Part shown: positions 8,720 to 17,893 of the stretch, one piece after another | How the letters are laid out: each line of letters opens with the position of its first letter | Position numbering within the stretch: the first letter of the stretch is position 1 | Origin: Betaproteobacteria bacterium | GTDB taxonomy: Bacteria; Pseudomonadota; Gammaproteobacteria; Burkholderiales; Casimicrobiaceae | DNA: 64,000 nucleotides | Assembly: GCA_013298695.1 (NCBI GenBank) | Contig: JAAFIS010000005.1 | Coordinates: 62,001-126,000, forward strand | Direction: 5' to 3' | Translations under genes and position numbers: made by a program | Notes under the pieces: model-generated | Database searches by the model: none | Seen by the model: the letters and a program-made list of their open reading frames with translations, nothing else | What the model was told of the DNA's origin: nothing

Positions 8720-8775
8720 GTGAGTCGTGAAGCGCGTTGTGTGGAACCCTCCACCCGCACAGCGCGCAATTTTTG
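8701..8775 (+). terminator. stop-codon hairpin followed by a terminator-like hairpin
   Basis: ACTTACCTAC-AAAAT-GTAGGTGAGT (8701-8725) forms a 10-bp stem with one wobble pair around the receptor's TAG stop (8717-8719). A second imperfect GC-rich stem (8732-8767, GCGCG...CGCGC) is followed by AATTTTTGTTT. Together they could attenuate transcription between the receptor and the catabolic genes, a common way to make more receptor than enzyme. Function is inferred. Confidence 0.45.
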
Positions 8776-8795
8776 TTTGAAATCTGCGAGTACAG

Positions 8796-9878
8796 TTGCC
8801 CCCTAAAAGCGCCGTCCCACCACTTGGCATCGTCGAAGGATTCTTTGGTCCGGCTTGGCAGTGGTCGTCTCGCGAGCGCGTGATGCAGACTCTTGCGCCG
8901 TATGGGTTCGTACGCTACTTGTATGCGCCGAAAGGCGATGCTGCGTTACGCCGCAACTGGCGCGCGCCATTTACCAGCGCTTGGCGATCACAGCTTCTTG
9001 AGTTTCGCGACGCTTGCCGCAAGCAGGGCGTGGCGCTAGGTATCGGGCTCTCGCCGTGCGGGTTGCATGAGAACTTTACCGCCGAATGGCGGCACGATTA
9101 CGCTCGAAAACTTGAAGAGATAAAGTCATTAGAACTCGATTGTGTTGGAATTTTGTTTGATGATTTCGAGCGTGGACACGGCGATATCGTCGCTGCGCAA
9201 CGTGAAATTGTTCAGTGCGCGGTTGAAATGCAAGTCGCACCCCACCTGATCGTGTGTCCGAGTTACTACAGCGACGACATCGTGTTGGATCGTGTTTTTG
9301 GCGAGCGCCCTGCCGATTACTTGCACGGCCTTTGCGCGAACCTTGCGCCGGACGTTGAAGTTTTCTGGACGGGCGAGGAAGTGTGTGCGCGTCAGTTCGA
9401 TAAATCTCACTTAACGCGTATCGCCTCGCAGATGGGGCGCAAGCCAACGCTCTGGGATAACTATCCGGTGAACGACGGACCGCGCATGTCGGAGCGCCTC
9501 CATCTACGCGCGTTTACCGGGCGCTCCCATCAAATCGCCGGATCAATTGCCGCGCATTACATCAACCCCGCACTGCAGCCGATGCTCACGCTCATTCCTG
9601 CGATCACGTTGGCAATGAGCTATGAGCGCGGTGATGAGTATGCTTACGCGCAAGCATTTTCCGATGCTGCGGAAACGGTTGTTGGACGCTCACTGGCCCG
9701 AGCGCTTCGCGAAGATCTGCTAGCACTTCAAGATGTGGGTCGACTCCAGCTTGGCCCCGAGCGCAGTGATCAGCTGCGCGACCGCTACAGACAATACGGG
9801 CATCCTGCCGCAATGGAAATCATCGGTTGGTTGGACGGGAAGTATCGAGTCTCCGCCGACGACGTAAAAACACAGTAA
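8796..9878 (+). CDS. GH84-type beta-N-acetylglucosaminidase
   Basis: 360 aa without a signal peptide, so probably cytoplasmic. The N-terminal GIVEGFFGPAWQW block, the YAPKGD motif and the adjacent catalytic aspartates D122-D123 in GILFDDFE match the O-GlcNAcase/hyaluronidase-type GH84 catalytic domain, which uses substrate-assisted catalysis through the 2-acetamido group. LWDNYPVNDGP is another family block. Only the barrel domain is present, so it is short for GH84. It would release GlcNAc from imported beta-linked fragments. The start is a TTG at 8796 with no strong ribosome-binding site, so the exact N-terminus is uncertain. The GntR gene follows after 9 bp. Confidence 0.85.
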   Translation: MPPKSAVPPLGIVEGFFGPAWQWSSRERVMQTLAPYGFVRYLYAPKGDAALRRNWRAPFTSAWRSQLLEFRDACRKQGVALGIGLSPCGLHENFTAEWRHDYARKLEEIKSLELDCVGILFDDFERGHGDIVAAQREIVQCAVEMQVAPHLIVCPSYYSDDIVLDRVFGERPADYLHGLCANLAPDVEVFWTGEEVCARQFDKSHLTRIASQMGRKPTLWDNYPVNDGPRMSERLHLRAFTGRSHQIAGSIAAHYINPALQPMLTLIPAITLAMSYERGDEYAYAQAFSDAAETVVGRSLARALREDLLALQDVGRLQLGPERSDQLRDRYRQYGHPAAMEIIGWLDGKYRVSADDVKTQ

Positions 9879-9887
9879 AGAGTACGC

Positions 9888-10652
9888 ATGGACGCAGTTC
9901 AACTTGAAGCCCTAAAACCCAGCGATCTCGATCCAACACCAAAGTATTTGCAGATCGCGCGCAAGATGACTGATCTCATCGAAAAGCAGGTCTGGCAACA
10001 AGATCACGGCATACCCTCCGAGCGACAACTCGTTGAGCTGCTCGATGTTTCGCGAGTCACTGCAAGGCGTGCACTACAGGTCGTGGAAGAAAAGGGCTTA
10101 CTCGTGCGCCGACCCGGATCGGGCACCTTCGTCGCGCCGCACCTGAATCAAACGCTGTCTCGCTTATCGAGTTTCAGCGAAGAATTGAAACTGCGTGGCA
10201 TGACGTCAAACGCGAGTTGGTTGATGCGTGACATCGCGCAGGCCTCATCACAGGAGCTCATCGCGCTCGGCTTGCCGCGCGGTGCACGCGTCGCTCGGGT
10301 GAAACGCCTGCGCATCGCCGATGACACGCCGATGGCCATCGAATATTGCCGTGTGCCGGAAACGGTGTTGCCCGATCCCAACGCGATTGAGGCATCGCTC
10401 TACGCGCTGCTTGATGCGCGCGGCACACCGGTCGTTCGCGCGCTACAAACGATCAGCGCAGTCAACGCCACACCGGATCATGCAACGCTACTCGACGTTG
10501 ACGTGGGCGAGGCTGTGTTGTTCGTGACCCGCCTCGGCTACGGCCGCGACGGGCGCCCCATCGAATTTACCGAATCGTATTGTCGACCAGATGTCTATGA
10601 ATTCGTCGCTGAGTTGTCGCGATCTCCAGCGCCCGCGAAAAGCGCAGGCTAG
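9888..10652 (+). CDS. nagR: GntR/HutC-family regulator of the amino-sugar cluster (NagR-like)
   Basis: 254 aa. Residues about 17-80 are the winged helix of GntR proteins (PSERQLVELLDVSRVTARRA, then GSGTFVA). Residues about 95-245 are the UTRA effector domain that in HutC/NagR regulators binds a phosphorylated sugar such as GlcN6P. Two bp separate its stop from nagA. It most likely represses the cluster through the TGGTATT repeat at 5800-5817 and releases it when GlcNAc-6-P or GlcN-6-P accumulates. The symbol reflects context; NagQ is the name used in some proteobacteria. Confidence 0.85.
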   Translation: MDAVQLEALKPSDLDPTPKYLQIARKMTDLIEKQVWQQDHGIPSERQLVELLDVSRVTARRALQVVEEKGLLVRRPGSGTFVAPHLNQTLSRLSSFSEELKLRGMTSNASWLMRDIAQASSQELIALGLPRGARVARVKRLRIADDTPMAIEYCRVPETVLPDPNAIEASLYALLDARGTPVVRALQTISAVNATPDHATLLDVDVGEAVLFVTRLGYGRDGRPIEFTESYCRPDVYEFVAELSRSPAPAKSAG

Positions 10653-10655
10653 CCG

Positions 10656-11792
10656 ATGTCGCGCACTCAGCAACTCAAAGGCTACATCGTTACGCCCGCG
10701 GGGATCGTTCGCGGCAGCGTCGGCTTTGCGTCCGGCTTTATCCAAGAGATTGGCGGGCAATCTGTATCTGAACAAGAGGCACGGGAGTCGCGAGAGCCGA
10801 TCATCGTTCCCGGCTTTGTTGACCTGCATGTTCACGGCGGTGGCGGGTTTGACACGATGGATGGCAACGACGCTGCCCTTGCGATTGCTCAGCAACACGC
10901 GAAGCACGGCACCACCTCGCTGCTGGCAACTACGTTGACCGCGCCGCGCGAAGATTTAACAGCTGCCTTCGTAGGCGTCGCTCGCGCGATGGCTAAGCAA
11001 ACAAGCGATGCCGCGCCGGGGGCGGCGATCATGGGGATTCATCTTGAAGGCCCCTACATTAATGATGCCAAACTGGGTGCGCAACCGCCGTTCACGCGCG
11101 ACTTTGACGATACGGAGCTGCGTGCGCTGCATGACATCGCACCAATCAAATTGGTGACGCTCGCGCCGGAGATTCCAGACGCACTGCGGATCGTACGTGC
11201 GCTCAACGATGCCGGTATTGTTGTTCAGTTGGGCCATAGCGATGCGACTTACGAAGTGGCGCGCACCGCGTTCGCAGGCGGCGCGCGCGGTGTCACCCAT
11301 CTCTATAACGCGATGAGCGGACTGCACCATCGCAAACCCGGTTTGGTCGGCGCGGCGCTAGCGCATGCCAAATATTGCGAAATCATCCCTGATTTATTGC
11401 ATGTTCACGAAGGTGCGATTCGCGTGGCAATGCGCGCGATTGATGGGGTTTATTGCGTGACTGATTCGACATCGGCCGCCGGTATGCCGGACGGCGACTA
11501 CAAGCTCGGACGACACACGGTTACCAAGTGCATGGGTGGCGTGCGACTTGCCGACGGAACGCTTGCCGGATCGACGCTTACGATGGACGCTGCGTTTAGG
11601 AATTTGATCAACGTGCTTGAACTCGATTTGAACGCGGCGGTTCGGCGAACATCTACGTTGGCGTGCGAATTTTTACGTTTAACCGATCGCGGACAAATCG
11701 CTACTGGAATGCGCGCGGATTTGGTCGTTTTGAACCACGAACTGACACCACGAGCCGTCTACGTGGCCGGTGTAGAACAGGGCATCCAATGA
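10656..11792 (+). CDS. nagA: N-acetylglucosamine-6-phosphate deacetylase
   Basis: 378 aa, normal length for NagA. It converts GlcNAc-6-P to GlcN-6-P and acetate in the cytoplasm. Metal-ligand and active-site blocks are present: DLHVHGGGGFDTMDG, GIHLEGPYIN with the metal-binding Glu, VQLGHSDATYEVA and GVTHLYNAMSGLHHR, with the catalytic Asp in CVTDSTSAAG. Its TGA overlaps the ATG of the next gene (ATGA), which suggests translational coupling with the deaminase that uses its product. Confidence 0.97.
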   Translation: MSRTQQLKGYIVTPAGIVRGSVGFASGFIQEIGGQSVSEQEARESREPIIVPGFVDLHVHGGGGFDTMDGNDAALAIAQQHAKHGTTSLLATTLTAPREDLTAAFVGVARAMAKQTSDAAPGAAIMGIHLEGPYINDAKLGAQPPFTRDFDDTELRALHDIAPIKLVTLAPEIPDALRIVRALNDAGIVVQLGHSDATYEVARTAFAGGARGVTHLYNAMSGLHHRKPGLVGAALAHAKYCEIIPDLLHVHEGAIRVAMRAIDGVYCVTDSTSAAGMPDGDYKLGRHTVTKCMGGVRLADGTLAGSTLTMDAAFRNLINVLELDLNAAVRRTSTLACEFLRLTDRGQIATGMRADLVVLNHELTPRAVYVAGVEQGIQ

Positions 11793-12823
11793 CGACGCAC
11801 ATGTTGACCGAAGCGCGGTCAGCCCCTGCAAAGATAGCCAGTCAATTGGCGGCTAACAAGCCCATTGTTGCTGATTTCGCTAATCAACTAAAAAGGCAGT
11901 CTCGCCCACATATTGTGACGATTGCACGCGGTAGCTCGGATCACGCTGCCAGTTATTTTTCGTATCTTGTTATGGCGCGTGTTGGGCGTTGGGTGACGTC
12001 GCTACCCATGTCGTTGGTGACTATGGAAAATGCGCCGCTCACTGGCGCCGGTGTTGCGTCGTTCGCGTTCTCGCAGTCCGGTCGAAGCCCAGATCTCATC
12101 GCACCGACGGAGCATTTGCGACGCACGGGCGCACTCACAGCGGCGTTTGTGAACGTCGAACAGTCGCCGCTGGCAAGCGCCGCTGAAATTTGCATCCCGC
12201 TCCACGCGGGTGCTGAACAAAGCGTCGCAGCCACCAAAAGCTTCATTGCGCAATTAGTGGCCGGGGCGCATCTCGTGGCGGAATGGACAGAAGACGCGTC
12301 GCTGATGAATGCTATTTGCGAACTCCCTGCAGCGCTCGCGCAAGCCGTAAACCAAGATTGGACGGCAGCGATTGCTCCGCTCACCAACGTCGAGAGGCTA
12401 TTTGTGATCGGACGAGGTACCGGTCTTGCAATCGCGCAAGAGGCAGCTCTCAAATTTAAGGAAACCTGCGGCATCCAAGCCGAAGCGTTCTCGGGGGCTG
12501 AGGTGAAACACGGTCCGATGGCTTTAATCAAAGGAGGCTACCCGTTGATCGTGTTCGCTCCGCGCGGTGCAACTCAGGCAGGGCTTGTTTCGTTGGCGCA
12601 AGAGATGCGATTGCGAGGCGCAAATGTGTGGCTTGTTGCGCCCACGGATGGATCACTTCCTGGCGTGAAAGTAGACCTACCGCTCGCGACCACGGGCGCG
12701 CCAGCGCTCGACGCGATTTCCTGCGTGCAAAGCTTCTATCCGCTGGTTGAAGCACTCGCTCGCGCGCGCGGATATGATCCCGATACACCGAGCTTTCTGT
12801 CAAAAGTGACGCTAACGCAATGA
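11789..12823 (+). CDS. nagB-II: glucosamine-6-phosphate deaminase, SIS-domain type (NagB-II)
   Basis: 344 aa from the ATG that overlaps the nagA stop. It has two SIS sugar-isomerase domains: residues about 35-175 (TIARGSSDHAASYF, SQSGRSPDLI, EQSVAATKSF) and about 195-335 (VIGRGTGLAIAQEAALKFKE, EVKHGPMALI). This is the isomerase half of GlmS without the glutaminase domain, the form called NagB-II that replaces classic NagB in many proteobacteria. It produces fructose-6-phosphate and ammonia. A longer reading to 11663 overlaps nagA and is not needed. Confidence 0.93.
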   Translation: MTTHMLTEARSAPAKIASQLAANKPIVADFANQLKRQSRPHIVTIARGSSDHAASYFSYLVMARVGRWVTSLPMSLVTMENAPLTGAGVASFAFSQSGRSPDLIAPTEHLRRTGALTAAFVNVEQSPLASAAEICIPLHAGAEQSVAATKSFIAQLVAGAHLVAEWTEDASLMNAICELPAALAQAVNQDWTAAIAPLTNVERLFVIGRGTGLAIAQEAALKFKETCGIQAEAFSGAEVKHGPMALIKGGYPLIVFAPRGATQAGLVSLAQEMRLRGANVWLVAPTDGSLPGVKVDLPLATTGAPALDAISCVQSFYPLVEALARARGYDPDTPSFLSKVTLTQ

Positions 12824-12830
12824 GTGCCGA

Positions 12831-13739
12831 ATGAATCCTCTCAATTTATTGCGCACTGAGTCGCCGAACGAGCTGCATCGTGCGCTCGACACCTACACCA
12901 CCGAGGCGATGGTGGCCGCGTTTGTCGATGATCAAACCAACGCGGTCGCATCGGTACGAGCTATTGCGGGCGAACTCGCGCGCGCGGTCGACGCCGCTCT
13001 TCCACTCATTGACGCTGGCGGGCGGCTCATCTATGCAGGCGCCGGCACTTCAGGGCGACTTGGTTTACTCGATAGCGTAGAGCTATTGCCGACGTTCTCC
13101 TGGGCGCAAGATCGCGCGATTGCCGTTCTTGCCGGCGGGCGCGACGCGGTGTATCGCGCAATCGAAGGCGCGGAAGACAGCTCCGACGCGGGTGTTGCCG
13201 ATATTCGGGTGTTAAAGCTCACCGAAAACGATGTGGTTTTAGTGCTCGCTGCGTCGGGCTCAACCCCGTATGCGATTGGTGCGATTGAAGCTGCGAACGC
13301 CGCGGGCGCGCTCACCATTGGGTTTGCCAACAATCGCGGCGCGGCAGTGACATCAAAGGCGAAGATCGGCATCACTTTGGACACCGGCCCGGAGATCATT
13401 TCAGGCAGCACACGCCTGAAAGCCGGAACCTCGCAGAAGATCGCGCTGAACACATTCTCAAGCGCGCTGATGGTTCGCTTGAACAAGGTGTACGGCAACT
13501 TAATGGTTGACGTCAAGCCAACCAACACTAAGCTCATTCAACGCTGCGTTAATCTCACCGTGCTGGCCACGGCTTGCAGCGATGCCGTGGCGCGGCAAGC
13601 GCTGAGTGCCTGTGGGTTTCATGTGAAAACTGCGATCGTAATGATCGAGCGCAAAATCGATGCTGCAGCCGCTCGAAAACTTCTTGCGCAGGTCAACGGC
13701 AGCGTGCGCAGAGCGCTGGACGCCCCACGTGATGAATGA
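12831..13739 (+). CDS. murQ: N-acetylmuramic acid 6-phosphate etherase
   Basis: 302 aa, standard length. It cleaves the lactyl ether of MurNAc-6-P to give GlcNAc-6-P and D-lactate. The SIS-type signature YAGAGTSGRLGLLDSVEL and the IEGAEDSSDAG block carrying the catalytic Glu are present, as is SGSTRLKAGTSQKIALN. Its presence between nagB-II and an AmpG-like carrier shows that the cluster handles muropeptide sugars and not only chitin. The stop overlaps the next start by 8 bp. Confidence 0.97.
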   Translation: MNPLNLLRTESPNELHRALDTYTTEAMVAAFVDDQTNAVASVRAIAGELARAVDAALPLIDAGGRLIYAGAGTSGRLGLLDSVELLPTFSWAQDRAIAVLAGGRDAVYRAIEGAEDSSDAGVADIRVLKLTENDVVLVLAASGSTPYAIGAIEAANAAGALTIGFANNRGAAVTSKAKIGITLDTGPEIISGSTRLKAGTSQKIALNTFSSALMVRLNKVYGNLMVDVKPTNTKLIQRCVNLTVLATACSDAVARQALSACGFHVKTAIVMIERKIDAAAARKLLAQVNGSVRRALDAPRDE

Positions 13740-15021
13740 GCGCGCGCCTTCCGGCGGCAGCCCCTGGCGCTGGATTCCAACGCTTTATTTCGGACAAGGC
13801 ATTCCGTATGTAGTGGTGATGACGCTCTCAGTCATCATGTACAAAAACTTGAATCTGTCGAACACTGAAATAGCGCTCTACACGAGCTGGTTGTATCTAC
13901 CGTGGGTGATCAAACCACTATGGTCGCCGTTAGTTGACATGTTCCGCACCAAACGTTTTTGGATCGTCGCGCTGCAGTTCGCAGTCGCGGTTGCGCTTGC
14001 GTTTGTGGCGTTCACGCTGCCGATGTCACATTTTTTTCAGATCACGCTAGCGGTGTTTTGGCTGATGGCATTTGCGTCCGCCACTCACGACATTGCGGCC
14101 GACGGGTTTTACATGCTCGGCTTAGAGCAGCATCAGCAAGCGGCGTTTGTGGGTGTACGCAGCGTGTTTTGGCGAATCGCCAATATTGCGGGGCAGGGAC
14201 TGCTCGTGGTGCTAGCCGGTACGCTTGCTGAGCAAACCGGAAACATTGTGCTAGCGTGGCAAATTGTATTCATCGTGCTGGCGGGCATGTTTCTACTGCT
14301 CGGTGCGTATCACTTTTTCATGCTTCCGAAGCCCGCAAGCGATGTCACCGTCCGAGGTAGCGGTGGTGCGATCGCGGATTTCCTCGAAACCTTTGCGACG
14401 TTTTTCAAGAAGAAAGAGATCCGGGTGGCGCTAGCGTTTCTGCTGACCTATCGGTTGGCGGAAGCGCAGTTGGTCAAACTGGGTTCACCGTTTTTACTGG
14501 ATGCGCAAAGCAAAGGTGGTCTCGCGCTCACCACCGCACAGGTCGGCTGGGTGTACGGAACGATTGGCGTCCTCGCGCTCACCATCGGCGGCATCGCAGG
14601 CGGCTACGCGATTTCGCGCAAGGGCCTGCGCTTTTGGCTCTGGCCGATGCTGCTTGCGATTCACGTGCCGAATCTTGCTTACGTCTTTCTCGCCTACGCG
14701 CAGCCCACCAGCATGCCGATCATCGCCAGTGCAATCGCAGTCGAGCAACTCGGCTACGGTTTCGGATTTGCGGCGTATTTGCTTTTCATGATCATGATCG
14801 CTGATGGCGCGCATAAAACAGCGCATTACGCCCTATGCACCGGATTCATGGCGCTTGGCATGATGCTTCCGGGGATGGCGAGCGGCTGGATTCAAACAGA
14901 GCTCGGCTACGTCAATTTCTTTGTCTGGGTTTGCATCTGCACCCTCCCGTCGATGGCAATCGCGTTCTTTTTAAAGATCGATCCGGCGTTCGGCAAGAAG
15001 CGCGAGGAAGTAAAGCCGTGA
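13732..15021 (+). CDS. AmpG-like MFS transporter for muropeptides or amino sugars
   Basis: 429 aa from the ATG inside the end of murQ. About 12 membrane segments. The N-terminal WIPTLYFGQGIPYVVVMTLS and YTSWLYLPWVIKPLWSPLVD blocks and FASATHDIAADGFYMLGL are typical of the AmpG branch of MFS, which imports GlcNAc-anhydroMurNAc (peptides). In some amino-sugar loci related carriers import GlcNAc. The murQ neighbour favours a muropeptide-type substrate. The next gene starts at an overlapping GTG. Confidence 0.82.
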   Translation: MNERAPSGGSPWRWIPTLYFGQGIPYVVVMTLSVIMYKNLNLSNTEIALYTSWLYLPWVIKPLWSPLVDMFRTKRFWIVALQFAVAVALAFVAFTLPMSHFFQITLAVFWLMAFASATHDIAADGFYMLGLEQHQQAAFVGVRSVFWRIANIAGQGLLVVLAGTLAEQTGNIVLAWQIVFIVLAGMFLLLGAYHFFMLPKPASDVTVRGSGGAIADFLETFATFFKKKEIRVALAFLLTYRLAEAQLVKLGSPFLLDAQSKGGLALTTAQVGWVYGTIGVLALTIGGIAGGYAISRKGLRFWLWPMLLAIHVPNLAYVFLAYAQPTSMPIIASAIAVEQLGYGFGFAAYLLFMIMIADGAHKTAHYALCTGFMALGMMLPGMASGWIQTELGYVNFFVWVCICTLPSMAIAFFLKIDPAFGKKREEVKP

Positions 15022-16166
15022 GCAGCGAGCGTTTGGTGTCGCTCGACGCTTTCCGTGGTTTCACGATTGCGGCAATGGTGCTCGTAAATAATCCTGGCGA
15101 TTGGAATAACGCCTACAGCCAGCTGTTGCATGCGAAATGGCATGGCTGGACATTTACCGACTGGATTTTTCCATTCTTTCTTTTCATCGTCGGCGTGTCG
15201 ATGGTTTTTTCGCTTGCGAAAAAACCAGTGGCGTCGACGCAGCGGTTTGCAACGGTGCTGTTGTTATGGAAGCGCGCCGCGATCATTTTCGTGATTGGGC
15301 TCACACTCAATTTCATCCCGAGCTTTAGTCTCGAGACACTGCGAGTGCCTGGCGTTTTGCAACGCATCGCGTTGTGCACCGCCGTTGCCGCGCCGCTTGT
15401 GGTCTATTTTGGTTGGCGGGTTTGGCTGGTTGCCATTTTCCTTTTGTTTGTCGCATACGCCGCTCCGATGCTATTCATTCCAACTCTTGGCGCGGACGGC
15501 GTTAGCGCTGCAGGTCGACTCGAGCCCGGCCTTGATTTCGGCGCATCGATTGATCGCGCGTTGCTATCGGGGCATCTCTGGGCGTCGGCGAAAACGTGGG
15601 ATCCGGAAGGCTTGTTTTCAACGCTTTCAGCGGTCACAACGCTTCTCTTCGGTGCACTTGCGGGCAGAGCGTTGCTGGCAGACGCAAACCGCTCTGACAA
15701 AACGATTTGGATGCTGCTGATCGGATTGCTGCTGGTGTGGATCGGTGCGATGCTCGATGTGATCTTGATGCCGATAAACAAGCCGCTGTGGACTGTTTCT
15801 TACAGTGTGTTTATGTCGGGTTGGGCGCTAGTGGTGTTCGCTGCCTTCTACTGGTTGATCGACGCCTGCGCGGATAGCCGTGTCACCAAACGAGCTCGCG
15901 TCTGGTTTTTGCCACTCACTATTTACGGCATGAACGCGCTGTTTATTTTCGCGCTTTCCAGCCTGATTGCGAAAGGATTGAACGCGATCAAATTCGCCGA
16001 TGCTGCGGGCGTAAGTGTGTCTCTGAAAATGAAGTTATTCGAACCGATCAAAGCCTTGCCCATCGCGGCGGTTAACGCGTCACTCGCGTTCGCAATTGCC
16101 TTTAACCTTGTAATGTTTGCGATCGCCTGGTTTATGTGGAAGAAAAAGTGGTTCGTCAAAGTTTGA
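15018..16166 (+). CDS. nagX: NagX-like DUF5009 membrane protein
   Basis: 382 aa from a GTG that overlaps the preceding TGA. Multi-pass membrane protein, beginning with LVSLDAFRGFTIAAMVLVNN and WTFTDWIFPFFLFIVGVSM, the marks of the DUF5009/heparan-alpha-glucosaminide N-acetyltransferase-like family. Such proteins (NagX) recur in proteobacterial GlcNAc loci, where transmembrane acetylation or transport of glucosamine has been suggested but not settled. The 5' end could be drawn at 14835, but that extension lies inside the carrier gene. Confidence 0.82.
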   Translation: MSSERLVSLDAFRGFTIAAMVLVNNPGDWNNAYSQLLHAKWHGWTFTDWIFPFFLFIVGVSMVFSLAKKPVASTQRFATVLLLWKRAAIIFVIGLTLNFIPSFSLETLRVPGVLQRIALCTAVAAPLVVYFGWRVWLVAIFLLFVAYAAPMLFIPTLGADGVSAAGRLEPGLDFGASIDRALLSGHLWASAKTWDPEGLFSTLSAVTTLLFGALAGRALLADANRSDKTIWMLLIGLLLVWIGAMLDVILMPINKPLWTVSYSVFMSGWALVVFAAFYWLIDACADSRVTKRARVWFLPLTIYGMNALFIFALSSLIAKGLNAIKFADAAGVSVSLKMKLFEPIKALPIAAVNASLAFAIAFNLVMFAIAWFMWKKKWFVKV

Positions 16167-17893
16167 TCCAATGGTTCACGCGTTTGTGTGCAGTCGTGAC
16201 CGCCTTTGCCTTAGCGTCTTGCACAACGTTGGACACAACACCCACCACAGCAAATACGGTATCAAATGGGTTGAGTCAATGCCCGTTGAACGCAACGAGC
16301 GCTGATTGCCCGCCGCCGTCGCCGCGTGAATTCCGTGCGGTATGGGTCGCAACGGTGGCAAACATCGATTGGCCAACAAAACCAGGACTCGCCACCGCGC
16401 AGCAACAAGCCGAGGTGATCGCGATATTGAATCGAGTGCAATCGCTCAATATGAATGCAGTGCTGCTACAAGTCCGCCCGAGTGCGGACGCGATTTATCC
16501 CTCATCGCTTGAGCCGTGGGCTGAATGGCTCACCGGCGAGCAGGGACGCGCCCCCGGTTACGATCCGCTCGCATTTTGGGTAAGCGAAGCGAAAAAGCGT
16601 GGGATTGAACTACACGCTTGGTTCAATCCGTACCGCGCGCGACACACGAAGGCCGTATCGCCGATTGCGAAAGAGCACATCGCGAATCGCCTCCCGCAAG
16701 CGGTGAAATCCTATGGCGGCTTTTTGTGGCTTGATCCGGGAGAGAAAGCTGCGCAAGATCACTCGTTTAACGTGATCATGGATGTTCTGCGTCGCTATGA
16801 CATTGATGGCGTGCATTTCGATGATTACTTCTATCCCTATCCGGTGGTTGAAACACCGGGTACGCAGCAACCGACCGCTGGACAAAATGCTGTTGCCAAC
16901 GCGCTCGGTTCGTCTTCGCCCGCGCCTGCATTGGTGCAACGCACTCCGGAGCGTGAACTCGACTTTCCGGATGAACCGTCGTGGCGTGCGTATGTCGCAA
17001 GCGGTGGAAAATTAACTCGCGCCGATTGGCGACGCGACAACGTGAACCGCTTTGTAGAACGCGTCTACAACGGTGTGAAGGCTGAAAAACCGTGGGTGCG
17101 CTTTGGCATCTCGCCATTTGGCATCGGCCGCCCGGATCGTCGGCCTGCGGGTATTGTCGGGTTTTCGCAATACGACAAACTCTATGCGGATGTTGAGCTC
17201 TGGTTGCAACGCGGATGGCTCGACTACCTTGCGCCACAACTCTATTGGTCGATCGATCAAGCGCCGCAAGCGTTTGCCACGTTACTCGAATATTGGCATG
17301 CGCAAAACACGTTAAAACGCGACATTTTTCCTGGACTCTACACCAGTCGAATTGACGATTCAGCGCGAAGCTGGTTGCCCAAAGAAATCGAAAATCAAAT
17401 CGCGCTGATGCGCGTGAAAAAGGATGTCGCCCTTGGACACATCCATTTCAGCATGGCACCGCTCACTCAAAATCGGCGCGAGATCAACACCGCGTTAGCG
17501 AGCGCGTATGCAAATCCAGCTTTAAGCAGTATCGCCCAATTGCGCTGGGCTAAGCCACAATTTACTACCGATATCGAGATAATTTTAGAAGCAAATGGCC
17601 GCCCAGACTTTCTAGGCGTTCGGGTGCGAAGTTCAGACTCTTCGCTGTCAACGCGAACACAGTCTCTGAGCGGCGAAAATGCAGCGCTCGTAGCGCTTCA
17701 TTTGCGATACGGTGAGAAGTGGCAGTTTGCGGTGCTGCCAGCGATTGTTGGCAGCGACGGCACCCTGGTGACCACGTCGATCGCAAAAAAAACGAGCGAC
17801 GGTGATCTCAATAGGATTGGCGCTTCACTCGTTGATCGTTATGCCCGCGAAAGTGCGCGCTTCGTGCGCGAGGTCGCTGGAGCTGCACAATGA
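16136..17893 (+). CDS. DigH-like GHL10 glycoside hydrolase lipoprotein
   Basis: 585 aa. A lipoprotein signal ends at LASC (residues about 26-29). The core has FRAVWVATVANIDWP, QVRPSADAIYPSSLEPW, GYDPLAFW, ELHAWFNPYRAR and DIDGVHFDDYFYPYP. This is the GHL10 (DUF187) fold of E. coli DigH/YddW, an envelope enzyme that cuts peptide-free ('denuded') peptidoglycan glycan strands. A C-terminal domain of about 100 residues follows. In this cluster it would supply glycan fragments to the importer. The start at 16136 overlaps the end of nagX; GTG 16148 is an alternative. It overlaps the following kinase gene by 4 bp. Confidence 0.85.
   Translation: MEEKVVRQSLIQWFTRLCAVVTAFALASCTTLDTTPTTANTVSNGLSQCPLNATSADCPPPSPREFRAVWVATVANIDWPTKPGLATAQQQAEVIAILNRVQSLNMNAVLLQVRPSADAIYPSSLEPWAEWLTGEQGRAPGYDPLAFWVSEAKKRGIELHAWFNPYRARHTKAVSPIAKEHIANRLPQAVKSYGGFLWLDPGEKAAQDHSFNVIMDVLRRYDIDGVHFDDYFYPYPVVETPGTQQPTAGQNAVANALGSSSPAPALVQRTPERELDFPDEPSWRAYVASGGKLTRADWRRDNVNRFVERVYNGVKAEKPWVRFGISPFGIGRPDRRPAGIVGFSQYDKLYADVELWLQRGWLDYLAPQLYWSIDQAPQAFATLLEYWHAQNTLKRDIFPGLYTSRIDDSARSWLPKEIENQIALMRVKKDVALGHIHFSMAPLTQNRREINTALASAYANPALSSIAQLRWAKPQFTTDIEIILEANGRPDFLGVRVRSSDSSLSTRTQSLSGENAALVALHLRYGEKWQFAVLPAIVGSDGTLVTTSIAKKTSDGDLNRIGASLVDRYARESARFVREVAGAAQ

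Noticed and set aside
11953-12531. 192-aa minus-strand frame inside nagB-II
   Set aside because: Antisense to a gene with two clear SIS domains; no motif or ribosome-binding site.
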